Shown here: one piece after another, positions 38,998-50,345 of the stretch | How the letters are laid out: every line of letters starts with the position of its first letter | How positions within the stretch are numbered: the stretch's first letter is position 1 | Origin: Mesorhabditis belari | Taxonomy: Eukaryota; Nematoda; Chromadorea; Rhabditida; Rhabditidae | Reading direction: 5' to 3' | NCBI GenBank assembly: GCA_958450365.1 | Contig: CAUEEP010000860.1 | Coordinates: 186,001-250,000, forward strand | Length of the DNA stretch: 64,000 bases | Notes under the pieces: model-generated | What the model was told of the DNA's origin: nothing | The model's input: the letters and a program-made list of their open reading frames with translations, nothing else | Databases searched by the model: none | Translations under genes and position numbers: made by a program

Positions 38998-40565
38998 TTA
39001 TTGTCCGTCGCCGAAATCCTCCTCCATTCGTCCCAAAATGTAGTTGACAGCTTGCTCCTCATTCTTATCGCAAGCGATGTAGGCTTCAATGCAGAGTTGC
39101 TCCGGGAATCCCATGTTTTTGAGGCGTTGAACAGCAGCAACTTCCTCTTGCGTCATTGTAATCACGGCGGAACCTGGTGGAACACCAGCAGCTTGACCTC
39201 CAGCTCTACCACCGGCACCCTAAACAATAAATAGTACGCCCATGCAAGATACAATATTAATTACCTGCGCGGCAGCTGGTGCGTCATTCAATAGCTGGAG
39301 AAAAGCCTCGGGATTTTGCTGAATCACCGAAGCAAGCTCGGGATTTATCGAAGCAAACTAGGAAAAATATCAGAAGCAAAATTCTTTCATACCTGTTGCA
39401 TTAAGTTTGGAAGCATAGCAGGGTTCTGTCTGATCATTTGGCGCAATTCATTGAATTGTGGAAGTTGTGCCAAATATTCCAACGAATCTGCTTCGCCTTC
39501 TTCTTCTCCGCCTAAAGAAACAAAAAAAATAGTTGTCTAGAAAGTAAATCGAACCTTCTTCAAGTAATGCGTCGACGTTTGCTGCATTCACGAGCATATC
39601 GTTTGGAAGCCCAGTGATGAGATATTCAACGGCTCGGTCAGCGTTCCAGTAAGCAGCTTGAAGAGCAGCAATCACTTGCTCACGTCCATATCCCATATTC
39701 ATTACCGCTTCGATCGAAGCCTGTTGTTCTGCAGAATAGTCTAAAATATAAAATGCTATTCAAATTAAAGATTCAAACGAAAAACAGCCGAGGGAAAACT
39801 AGACAGCGACCCACTTTGCTCGGCTGGAGGAGCTGGAGCAGGCTCTGTTGTGTTTTTGGCAGCAGGCTTCGCTTCGGCTTTGTCTCCAGATGTTGATTCA
39901 ACTGGTTGTGAGGTCGTTGTAGCTGGAGCAGGTGCAGCAGGCGCCGCTTTCTTCTAAACATAAAGCAATTATTTTTAAAAGTTGACGTATTTCTAACAAA
40001 TTGAATATATCTAAAACTTTCCGTTAGAATTTTGTTAAACATACTATAATGTTCAACTGTTTGCTAAGAAAGCCTATTTAGTAGCGTTAAAAACAACTTA
40101 CTTTCATAACCATGACGACAACAAATTTTTTATCGTCATAACCGACATCCGTAAACTTAGAGTCATCATCCAACACCTAACACAAAAGAGATTATGGTAA
40201 TGAGAATACGATTACTTTTCCGTTGTAGATTAATTTCATTGAATCTGCCGGGTAATCATTGGCACCCTGACTTTGCTCGATGTTCCTCTTTAGCTCGCCA
40301 ATCTATAAAATTGCAAGGTTAGAAGAAAGATACAAGCAGTCGCCAAATCGACTAATTCTTTGTCCATAAATTATTTTCCCCTAGTGTTTTTTGCAAACTC
40401 AAACGCAAAAAGGTATAATCATAGGATTGTACTAGAACAATAAATAGAAATAGGTGCGTGATTTGACAATGTAAATGCTAAAAACGATCAACCGACCACT
40501 GTTTCTCCATCGACGTCAATGTTGAATTGTTGGCTCGTAATCGTTTTGAAGGTGACGTTAACCAT
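38998..40565 (-). CDS. rad-23: RAD23 UV excision-repair / proteasome shuttle protein
   Basis: Carries ubiquitinated proteins to the proteasome and stabilises XPC in nucleotide excision repair. Domains in order: an N-terminal ubiquitin-like domain (MVNVTFKTITSQQFNIDVDG, IGELKRNIEQSQGANDYPAD, MKLIYNGK, VLDDDSKFTDVGYDDKKFVV); an Ala/Pro-rich linker; UBA1 (SIEAVMNMGYGREQVIAALQ, NADRAVEYLITGLP); an XPC-binding/STI1 segment (SLEYLAQLPQFNELRQMIRQ, INPELASVIQQNPEAFLQLL); and C-terminal UBA2 (AVQRLKNMGFPEQLCIEAYI, NEEQAVNYILGRMEEDFGDG). The stop is at 38998. The ATG follows TCTTTAG, probably a trans-splice acceptor. All four family domains are present and in normal order. Confidence 0.96.
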
Positions 40566-41156
40566 CTAAAGAACAACATCCAACTAGATCTTAAAGAACA
40601 ATCATGCCAACATATAAAAGTGTATCCTGAGCGAAAAAATCTAATTTCAAAAATGTACGCAGACTTTCAACCAAGAAGGAAATGAATTTACGCAGTTTTT
40701 AGCGAGAATTTATTTAGTTTTTCCCTTAGAAATAAAAAAATCGTCATCTCCTTAGTTTAATATCTTCTCGACAAGTATTATTAAGATATAAATTTTAGAA
40801 CAAAAACTTACGACACAAATCGCAAAAATATCTTTCACAAGTGCATTCAACTATTGTGATGACTTAAAGGCTTACATTTGTGAACAAATTACAATAGGGT
40901 GAGCAGTTCTCCTAATATTTTTGCTCTCTCTTTCTACTTGCCATGCTATTCTCTGACAATCCCTTTGAAGTGGTTTCGGGGTACTATCTGAAATTTGGAG
41001 AACAGCAAAGATACATAAATTTTTGCATCATGCTTTTTGATGAACGCGATAAAGTGTCGGAGTACTATCTAATGTTTCTTTCACATTGATTTTTGTGTTC
41101 TTTCCACTTTCATGAAAACATTGTTGCCTTGTTTTTAGGTATCCATCGCCAAGATG

Positions 41157-44100
41157 CCGACGATCGGTGTGAAAAAGTCGGTGATTGATCGTCATTTCTC
41201 GAAAGTTTATAGTAAGTTGCTTGATATGTAAATATCAAACACGTAATATCAGATTAGGCTAGGCTCGATTATGAAAATTGTAGTCTGCAGCTGCACTTCT
41301 CTTAAAAACTTTGTAGTTCTTTTGTTCCAGATCAGGAAGAATTCGAGACGTTATGTTTCGAGTTTGGATTGGAGCTCGATGAAGTGGTAGCTTTTTATTG
41401 GAAGATTCTTGTAATTAAACTGCTTTAGACTTCTGAAAAAGCTGCCGTTGAAAAGGAAAGAGGGAGTGCTGCCGCCGCCAATTTGAGCTCGGAAGAAATC
41501 TACAAGATCGAAATCCCAGCCAACCGCTACGACTTGCTATGTATCGAGGGATTGTCGAGAGCAATGAATGTCTTCACTGGGTAAGTAGCTTTTCACATTA
41601 GAATTATAAACGCTTCCTTTATCTTTTAAAATATGATCTATTTAGCGGCAAACAGCCACGATATGCTGTTGAGAGAAAGCCCGAGTTGGAACGGATTGTT
41701 GTCAGAAAAGAAGTAAACATATTTATATGTAGGATATATTTTTCATTCAGGTCGAAGGCGTTAGGCCTTTTGTTGTTGGAGCTATTCTGCGTGATATTTC
41801 ATTTAATGAGGACTCCTATGCTTCTTTCATCGACCTCCAGGTTTGCGTTTAACCGAATTGCTTTACTTTTTAGTAACTCTGTTTTTATATTGAAATTTTA
41901 GGATAAACTCCATCAAAACATCTGCCGTAAACGTACTCTGGCCTCGATGGGCACCCATGACTATGACACCATTAAGGGTATTGTTTTGACCCAAAGACAC
42001 GTTCTTACCTTTTTAGGACCTTTCTTCTACAATGCTGAGAAGCCAAAGGACATTCAATTTGCCCCACTTAATCAAACCAGACAATATTTGGCTGATGAGT
42101 TGCTTACTGCTTATGAGGTTTGTAGCTACAATTTATTTAAAATTTTTGATATTTTAGACCAAACCGGAATATGCTCACTTAAAGCCTTATGTGCCAATCA
42201 TCAAAGACAAAGAACTCTACCCTGTGATTCGTGACAGCAATGGTGTACTTTGCTCCCTTCCACCAATCATAAATAGTGAGTTATGCTTTAAGACTCTAAT
42301 TTGTGGATTTAGGCGATCACTCAAAAATATCGCTGAATACCAAAAATGTGTTTATCGAAGTGACGGCCACCGATTTGCAAAAGGCAACAATCGTTTTGGA
42401 TACGATTGTCATCATGTTCAGTCAATACTGCAAGAACGAATTCACGTCTGTTTTATCTTTACGTTTCTTTAATGCATTAAGCACTTTACGCAAAGCCTCG
42501 CGATTCAAAGTGAAAGTTTAGTGTCGAGCCTGTGGAAATCTTTTATGAAGCAGATGGCCGAACAGAGGAATATCCGGTACAATAAATATTCTTCTCTTAC
42601 ATTTGATATTTCAGAAGCTAGCTTACCGGAAAGAGAAAGTTGAAGTGGAGAGCATCAACAATAAGATTGGATTTTTGTTGGAAGCAGCTGAAATGGCACA
42701 GTTGTTGACTCGAATGGGTCTTGTGGCTGAAGTTCTAGACGAGAAACATCTTGAAGTTGGTTGATTTTTATGACTGGCTAAAAGTTTTTATAGGTTGAAG
42801 TACCACCAAATCGACACGACATTCTGCATGAGTGTGATATCGCAGAGGATGTGGGAATTGCTTATGGATTTAACAAACTCGAGCTGAAGCTTCCCGAGGT
42901 TAGAACAAATTTTTTCTGAGTGAGGTTACGACTAGTAACTTTACAATACAAGTAATCACATTTTTTAGTCAAACACAGTTGCGCAACCATTTCCATTGAA
43001 TGCTGTAAGCGAGTTGCTACGAGCTGAAGTGGCAATGACCGGTTGGACAGAAGCTCTAAATTTCGCTCTATGTTCTAGGTTTGTATCCATGAAAGCTTTT
43101 TTACGTTCTGCTTTTAGAGATGATGTATCGACAAAATTGCTTGATTCAAATGGTCTTGATAATGCGGTCAAGATAGCGAATCCAAAAACATTGGAATTTC
43201 AGGTACGTCTTAACAAAAGGCGAGATTTGTTGCTTGATCTCATTTTGCATTTTTTACTTTAGATTGCTCGTACAACGTTGTTGCCTGGGTTACTAAAAAC
43301 CCTTGCCTCCAACCGGGATATGCCCTTGCCACTAAAAATCTTTGAATGTCAAGATATCATTAAGAAGGATGATCAATCGGGTTTGTAAAATATTCGCACT
43401 TCAAATTCAATATTTTTAAGATACTGGAGCAAAAAATGAAAGGAGACTGGCGGCTGTTTACTACAACAAGGCCGCTGGATTCGAGGTAGGCTGCTGGTTT
43501 TTGCCAAAATTGACAGGAGTTGTTCAGATTATTCATGGTTTTCTTGATCGGGTGATGCGGCTGCTCGACGTGAAACCAAAAAAAGATGGCACCGGTTACT
43601 ATATTGAGGCAGAAGATGGTACATTTTTAACTTTTGACGCATATACGATTAATCATTTAGCTCCCTCTTTCTTTCCTGGACGATGTGCAGCAATCTATGG
43701 GCCAAAGGGCGTTAAATTGGGTCATCTAGGGGTACTGCATCCAAAGGTATGGTTTCTTGGATTTTTAGGCTGTTTGTTGTTTGGAAGCTACTAGAATGTT
43801 TCAAAAACGTGTTTTTTGATTGGAATTAGCTTAGAAGCATTTAAAAACGGAAAAACAATGACCGCTCGACACCTTTTTCAACAAAATCATTTTTAATTTT
43901 TGAAAATTCATGTGGCTCCCTCATGAATTTTGTCAAAAGATGCAGCCAATGTCATAGACTGACAGTAGTAACACATTTGCGTCGTCTGCTAAAGTCGAAA
44001 GGTAGCGCGTTGTTGTGGCTTTTGTGTGAGTGACGCGTATCTAGGTTGGCCTAATGGCCAACATCGGGAGGCGTCACCTACACAAAAAACCACACTATTA

Positions 44101-44444
44101 TCTTTTTTCTTGATCAGTAACCGCGTTCCGGTGTGCTGCAGTCCGAAGAATGCAGCACCCCGGCGGCTGTGGAGCCACAGCCTAAGCAAATGATAGTGTA
44201 TATAGGAGGTGGTACAGCAAGATGGGAGATACGATATGTCTTTATTTTTCTTTTTTATATGCTTCTAAGCTAATATCCAATCGATTCCAATCGAAAAAAC
44301 CCGTTTTTGAAACATTCCCGTATTTGCCTAATTAGCCTGATTTCTTATGAATGCTAATTCAATGTACTTACTCAGGTTATACTGGCTTTTGGACTTACGC
44401 TTCCAACGTCAGCAGTCGAGTTGAATATTGAACCATTTATTTGA
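41157..44444 (+). CDS. FARSB: phenylalanyl-tRNA synthetase beta subunit (cytosolic)
   Basis: Partner of the catalytic alpha subunit in the alpha2-beta2 enzyme that charges tRNA-Phe. About a dozen short exons give close to 590 residues, the normal length. Landmarks: [50 protein letters not shown] (B1), [20 protein letters not shown] and [20 protein letters not shown] with [20 protein letters not shown] (B3/B4), [20 protein letters not shown] with GIAYGFNKL (B5), then [20 protein letters not shown] and [10 protein letters not shown] (synthetase-like core), ending [28 protein letters not shown] 16 nt before the ATG is a likely trans-splice site. The last intron (43747-44375) holds a TA-flanked element; all others are small. 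Confidence 0.96.
43791..44320. mobile_element. TA-flanked inverted-repeat element in the last FARSB intron
   Basis: Terminal repeats of about 50 bp: the left starts CTAGAATGTTTCAAAAACG, and the right, reverse complemented, starts CGGGAATGTTTCAAAAACG; both continue to TAGCTTAGAAGCAT. TA lies directly outside both ends (43789-43790 and 44321-44322), the duplication made by Tc1/mariner-type elements. The right repeat has an extra 9-10 bp. There is no transposase frame; the interior is GC-rich and highly structured (see 44015-44187). Confidence 0.85.
44015..44187 (+). ncRNA. candidate structured RNA inside the intronic element
   Basis: Three strong stems follow in order. First, GTGGCTTTTGTGTGAG with TGACGC pairs with GCGTCACC and TACACAAAAAACCAC (44015-44093), enclosing a perfect GTTGGCC-TAAT-GGCCAAC hairpin. 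Second, CCGGTGTGCTGCA pairs with TGCAGCACCCCGG (44128-44163). Third, GGCTGTGG-AG-CCACAGCC (44165-44182). This GC content is exceptional for the intron. Compensatory evidence is not available from one sequence. It may be cargo of the element, a captured small RNA gene, or element structure only. Confidence 0.35.
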
Positions 44445-44683
44445 TTTGTTGTCCGGTTAGGGAAATTTTTTATGTGCTTTTTTTGTTTTAAATATGGTTA
44501 TTTTTGTTGTTAATAAAAGTTTAAATTTTGAAATCAGTAAATTAAAATGGTTTTGTTCCCAAAGACATACGTAAAAACTTAACTCATATTTAACTCTGTC
44601 GACAAAGAGATGTTGTTGTGTTTGTTGAACATTAGCGTAGTTGAAAGCGACCTGATATCAAATTTGTTTTTTAGGGTCGCCTC

Positions 44684-45509
44684 ATGCTTTCAGATTGCCT
44701 GCTAATAATTGTGATTGCGATTGGTACAGCTCTCGCAGGAGAAGGACTAACATGGCTTTTAGTCTATCGTAGTGAAGAATATAAGCGGTTGAAGGTTTGG
44801 AAATTTGTAATCTTATGAAGTATTGTATTTTAAGAATGAAATGGAGCGTAAAACAAAGAAGTTAGAGAGAAAACGAGAGGCGGCTACCGATGTTTTTGAC
44901 AGCAAAACAGCGAAGAAAAGGATTGACAGGGAAGAGGAGCGACTGAAGGTTTCTTTAAGTCACTCTTTATGCATAAATCAACTATTTTTATAGGCTACCA
45001 ATCGGGACATGTCAATGTTCAAGATGAAGTCGATGTTTGCAATTGGTCTTGCCTTCACAGCACTTTTGTCAACATTTTCTTCTATTTTTGAGGGTCAATT
45101 GGTGTATAGCATTCTATTTTTTACTTTAAAATTTTAGGACGTGTGGTCGCCAAATTGCCATTTGTTCCAATTTCCTTCATTCAAGGATTGAGTCATCGAA
45201 ATTTGGTAAAACTTCTCCTAGTTTCTTAGTAATCAAAAACAAATTTAATTTTCGAATCCCAGAGAATTGAATACCTTGTTTTAGGCCGGTGATGACATGA
45301 CGGATTGCTCTTTCATTTTTCTCTACATTTTGTGTACGATGACAATCCGCCAAAATCTGCAAAAAGTTCTCGGTTTTGCACCAAGTCGAGCAATGAATAG
45401 GTTAGTTGTTCTATTAAACTCTTTTTTTAATATTTTTTTGTTTAGGCAGCAAGGTGGTGGACTCTTTGGTGCTCCTCAACAACAAGGCCAGTTTACATAT
45501 TTCCGTTAG
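44684..45509 (+). CDS. TMCO1: TMCO1, ER calcium-load-activated calcium channel
   Basis: ER membrane protein that lets calcium out of an overfilled store and also associates with a multipass translocon. Exons encode about 185 residues. They begin with MLSDCLLIIVIAIGTALAGE and GLTWLLVYRSEEYKRLK (first membrane segment), then a basic coiled coil (KKLERKREAATDVFDSKTAK), MSMFKMKSMFAIGLAFTALL (second segment), VVAKLPFVPISFIQGLSHRN, a third hydrophobic segment in SFIFLYILCTMTIRQNLQKV, and LGFAPSRAMNRQQGGGLFG. All hallmarks of the family are present. The stop is at 45507. A TTTTTTAG 10 nt before the ATG, about 230 bp after the FARSB stop and past an AATAAA, suggests a downstream operon gene. Confidence 0.95.
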
Positions 45510-45770
45510 GAGCGGTATCCAAACACATTCCAGCTTATCTTTGTTATTAAAACTTTTTGTTTTGTTTTAGTTAAAATTTAAACTTGTTCAAAGTCGAGTG
45601 CTCAATTGACGCTTTCAAATTATAAACATGTGTTTTTTGAGACTGTTAAACAACTTTGTTTAGATATTTTGGTTGTGTCGATGAAATAAATTTATTAAAA
45701 CGATTTTGGCTGTAACGATGCAACTTTTTTTGCCTAGAAAGTGCTGTAGTTTATAATTTGCAGGGATTTA

Positions 45771-47084
45771 TCAACAAGTTGATGATCCAAGAACGATCGG
45801 CATAAGTTCGCCAACATGTGAGACCTATATTTTATTGTTCTTATGTAAGCTAGTGCAGGTATTTTGTCTTACCAGATGATCAGCTAACGGTTTAAGCTCT
45901 TCTTTCCCAGCCACTCCAGAAAGTACTCCGACAGTTCCTCTCAATTTGGCCGACCTTCCCATTCCCATATCTGCTAGTGTGTCTCCCACCATTAACGTAT
46001 CCTGAAATTTTTTTAGATCTACATGCCCATTTATTTCAACCTCTGGTGCTATTCCGAGCACTTTGCAAATCATCAGCGCATTGTAAGGATTGGGTTTTGG
46101 CTGAGCTCCATAATCATCTCCACAAACGACCACGTCAACTAAGCTTTCAACTCCGAACTCTCGAAGCATGGCCATCGTGCCAACCCTGAAGATTTTCAGT
46201 TTTTCATTGTCAATTCATTTTGTCAGTTTTTATCAATTCGCAATACCTGTTATCAGCCGTACAAATCGCAATTTTCACATTGTGGCTTTTCAGCGCTGAA
46301 AATAGTTCCCTCAAATCGTGAATGGGTTTTAGAGATTTCCGCGAATGTGTGGGACAATCCAAAACCGAGGTGGATACGATTTCTTGAGCCTATGGGTTCT
46401 GAGTTGAAATCGACAGTCCATTGAGTTCTTACTTGATCTTTCCGAAGTCCTTGTTCTATCAAAAGTTTTGTGATCTCTTCTCTTATTTGGAGCATTGTCC
46501 CTTCGGCGAGAAGGCCCGGTCGGACCTATTCGGATTGAAATTTGCTTCCATGTTTTTTCATGTTTACCTTCATCTCTATTGGACAGTATCCTAATAGTCG
46601 ATACACTTTTTCGGACAGAGAACCGATCTGAAAAGAATTTCAATTGGGTAAAACCGATAACTCTAACGAACCTTTGCAAGCTCCTCGATTTTGCGGGCTG
46701 TTTGCAATGTCCACGGAACCCACATCGAATGAAAACATATCAACGTGCCGTCTTTATCGAATATCACCAAAGAAGCTTTCTAAGGATGATTTTTTTCAAG
46801 AAATTCAACTTCTAAATTACCTTGTCACGTTGTGTTTTCTGGGAATAGAACGGCTGATATGAGATCTCAGGAGGGGAGTTGATGAGCTCCTGAAAGTTGG
46901 ATAATCTATTTTCGTATCTAGGTGACAACTTGATTTGATTTGATTGAGGTAGTGATGAATCGGCAGGATATTGTGACTGAATTTGATCAATTAACGTTTT
47001 TGAGGAACAGTTACCTCCAGGCGTCGATGAGGTTTGCGGGTTGAAAAGGACACACGCGAATCTTCTTGAGAATAGACGAGACAT
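45771..47084 (-). CDS. HAD-superfamily phosphatase (phosphoglycolate phosphatase-like)
   Basis: The N-terminus [20 protein letters not shown] is Arg/Ser-rich and may target mitochondria. HAD motif I is intact: [20 protein letters not shown], with DxD as nucleophile and acid/base. The cap-like middle follows ([11 protein letters not shown] region). The core then gives [40 protein letters not shown] (motif III lysine) and [20 protein letters not shown] (motif IV aspartates). The end is ELKPLADHL joined to [16 protein letters not shown] and a stop at 45771. The fold indicates a small-molecule phosphatase, but the substrate is not shown by the sequence. Exon joins around 46240-46500 are approximate. 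Confidence 0.8.
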
Positions 47085-47099
47085 TTCTGATATGGGGAA

Positions 47100-48530
47100 A
47101 CTGAAAAGGTTTATTCTATTGTAAGTAAAGGATATCGTAGTACAAATGAACAAAGAGTTTTAAAGGAGATTGAATCATGAATCACAGACTCTAATAAGCA
47201 TCTATCAGAAAATCCCAACTATTGAAAACTCCAGCACGCTCAGACTACAGTAATCCATCCAAATAGGGTAATTTATGGCTAGTATTCATAGAACTTGCTA
47301 ACAATAAATTTTAGTTGACAGAGTAATTTTGGATAATGGGTAATTCATGTATGAAATCAGTTTTTGAGTCGCTTAAAACCCAGAATAGTTGCTAAAGCTA
47401 GATGTAAGTGCCAGATAATCTTGCTTTATAATATAGCGGATCACTAAAGGCTACCCATTAAGTACCACAGTATGATGCTAAAGAAACTTTTCTTTCCGAA
47501 ATCTACTGTATTTTTAAAGCCCTTTACTATTAAAGCTTTCAACAGTAGCAAGAGAACTAATGAGATTACGGTATAAAGGAGATATCAAAAGATCAAGTGG
47601 AAAGTACAGTACTCTAGTACTCTAGGAAAGTACAGTAACCAAGTAAGTAATCCCAACCAAACCGGATAGTCTGTTTGAGAACATTCTCAATTCAAAATCT
47701 CAAAACCTACTGTACTTTTGTGGCCTTCACCGTCCACTTTTATACATTCCCCCAACTCAAAAAACGCCTGCACCAAAAAAAAACGGCATTCCATTTTTTC
47801 GTTGTTTTCGTTTTCGATTCCTGGAGAGATTTTCGTGATTTCTTACAGAAATTTTCACCGAGTATTTTGAGCGAATGATCTTTAACTTCCGGTCATTCTT
47901 CACTCATCATTCCCATCTCTACACTCTATTCTGCATCATCGCTGGTGACCTTGCGCAAAATTTTCATCCACGATCACATGCAATAACGGGGTGGAAAACG
48001 CTTTTTTTTCCGCTCAAAAATCTTTGTGCTCACAGAAGATCTCGATTAAACTGTCAATGAACTGTCAATGAAATTGGGCGGTTCCACCATGCACGCGTTC
48101 CACCAAATCTTTGCCAGAAAATACGAAACTATTCAAAAATTGAAGTTGAAAGTGAGAAACTCTTATTAAATTGAAATTGAAAGCATACAAGGATACTGTA
48201 CCGTTATACCCCATAAATACTAATGCGAATGCCCTGTGGGATTAACTTTCGAGATGCATTGAGCGAAAATTGAAATAAAGTTGAGTGCAAATTTACGAAA
48301 TTCACAAATTTGGGTATAAAAAAATAAGGATACGGTTGTTTTCTTATTCTTTTTCGAAGGCAACATCTCCAAAAGTGGACTTGTTAGCTATGATTGCGAA
48401 TTGAGTTCTTATTTTGGAGAGTCACGATACAAAGTCCGATACTGTGCCTCTTACACCGCCTATTTACTAATTTCGTTTAAATGTGCCACCAACGATTCTT
48501 GTGAATCAAATCAAAGGCGGGAAAATGATA
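47100..48530. other. non-coding stretch
   Basis: No gene, RNA or element with clear ends is visible. AT-rich sequence with short repeats of the form AAAGTACAGTA near 47600-47640. Confidence 0.4.
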
Positions 48531-48543
48531 CTCATCTATCTGG

Positions 48544-49276
48544 CTTTATGCTGATCATGCTAAACTAACTTTTAAAATCCACATTAAAGATGAAGCCGAT
48601 AAGCTTGCTTCTTTAAGAGTCGCCATGCCAGATCTTGATCTGGTTGGAAAATGGTCCCGTAATTGGAAACTAGCTTCGTTTTTAGCTTCAACATGAAATT
48701 CCATCATTTTTCCACCGAAAATGCTATTTTCTCCCTTTGAAAATCAATTCTACAGCATTAAACAGAGTTGGCAAAGAGGATTCCATCAGCGATCTTCGAG
48801 TCCATATTTCCCCACCTTTCAATTTCTCAAATCACATTGAAATTATATGTCCTAAAGTTTTTTCTTTGTGCAAAATCCAAAAAGCAATTTGTTTTCCGAA
48901 AATTGACACTTACAGAAAGTGTTTCTTCAATTATGTTAGACCCATTCTAGAATATGCATCTAAAGTTTGGTCTCCACATACACAAGTTGATATCTCTTGC
49001 CTAGAAAAAATCCAGCAGAGATATACTAAGATAGCTCTATGGAAAATAGATTTTTCTAAACTTGCAAACTCGAGTTACACAGATAGACTTAAAGTTTTTG
49101 ATCGTAAATCCCTTAGACACGGCCGCTTGGTCATAGATTTAATAGAATGTTTCAAAATTGTAAAGGGCAAGCAATCTATCCCTCTTTTTCGAGATTTATT
49201 CAAAGTTAATCCCAAGGTTAATTCAAAGAGTGGTTCTTTCGTTTTAGAAATTCCAATCACTTCCAATTTTGCATAA
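48544..49276 (+). mobile_element. decayed non-LTR retrotransposon (LINE), 3' reverse-transcriptase part
   Basis: The plus strand shows part of a reverse transcriptase. A palm-like YADHAKLTFKIHIKDEADKL has YADH where active elements have YADD, and continues to LDLVGKWSRNWKLA. After frame disruptions, the thumb region CFFNYVRPILEYASKVWSPH, then LEKIQQRYTKIALWK and KSLRHGRLVIDLIECFKIVK. The order and the RPILEYAS-VWSPH block are typical of CR1/Jockey-type LINEs. Stops and the changed catalytic motif show that it is dead. No 5' half is present. Confidence 0.85.
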
Positions 49277-49316
49277 CGCTTTTCTAATAAGAATTGCCAG
49301 AATTTGTATATATATA

Positions 49317-49639
49317 TGTTGTGTCCGATTTAGATTTCCGTCCGATTTAGATTGAACTTATCGCGGACGTCCGATTTAGATTACAGTCTATATCGGACGT
49401 CCGATTTAGATTCAATCTAAATCTTATATAGATTGAACAATAATATAAACATGCTTAATATATGTTCTTAAGCGTTTTCTGTAGTTTTCTGCATTTTTCA
49501 AAGGTCTTTTATTGATTACAGTCTATATCGGACCTCCGATACAGATCGAACAATAATAAACGTGCTTAAGAACATATATTAAGCATGTTTATATTATTGT
49601 TCAATCTAAATCGGACGGAAATCTAAATCGGACACAACA
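49317..49639. mobile_element. foldback element D with GTCCGATTTAGAT repeats
   Basis: The ends are TTGTGTCCGATTTAGATTTC and its reverse complement. The left half also carries tandem GTCCGATTTAGATT units, some inverted, and TATATCGGACGTCCG. A shared motif, ACATATATTAAGCATG, pairs with CATGCTTAATATATG. There is no coding content. It inserts directly after the LINE remnant. Confidence 0.85.
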
Positions 49640-49647
49640 TATATATG

Positions 49648-50345
49648 TCGTAGCCGTTTACGAAATTCAGCCGCTAACGAATGAGGGTATTTCCGGGCAT
49701 CCAATCAAAAAGTCACCCACATAAAAGATGTTCATAATACATATATTTTATAATAAATTTTTGAAATTAGCTCATTTGGTTCAGTAGAAAAATTTTTTTG
49801 AGCCCCCAAAGTTTAGGTTCAAAAATGCCCTAAAATAGCTATAAAAAATTTTCTACTCAGCCAAAAACTTGCCTAATAGCTCATTTTGTAGCCAATTTGA
49901 TGTAGATTCTTAAAGTAAAGCTACATTGAACATTTGTTTTTCAAAGCTAGGAGAAAGAGGGCGAGAAACGACTTCAGTTGAACTCGATCGCTGTTTTCAC
50001 ATTTGAGAATTGCCCTCAATTTGTTCCTCACCCCCTTTCTCCTACTTTCAACAAACAATTGTTTTAGATGGCTTTACTTTAAGAATCTACATCAAATTGG
50101 CTACAAAATGAGCTATTAGGCAAGTTTTTTGGCTGAGTAGAAAATTTTTTATAGCCATTTTAGGGCATTTTTGAACCTAAACTTTGGGGGCTCAAAAAAA
50201 ATTTTCTACTAAACCAAATGAGCTAATTTCAAAAATTTATTATAAAATATATGTATTATGAACATTTTTTATGTGGGTGACTTTTTGATTGGATGCCCGG
50301 AAATACCCTCATTCGTTAGCGGCTGAATTTCGTAAACGGCTACGA
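49648..50345. mobile_element. foldback element E, near-perfect palindrome of about 700 bp
   Basis: The arms start TCGTAGCCGTTTACGAAATT and end with the exact complement AATTTCGTAAACGGCTACGA. They run almost without mismatch for about 270 bp on each side of a spacer containing CGACTTCAGTTGAACTCGATC. The high arm identity implies recent activity or gene conversion between arms. It abuts element D within 10 bp. Its terminal TCGTAGCCG is shared with element F at 51747. Confidence 0.92.

Noticed and set aside
46930..46970. let-7-like TGAGGTAGT match
   Set aside because: Only nine bases match, the rest of the mature sequence differs, and no hairpin is visible.
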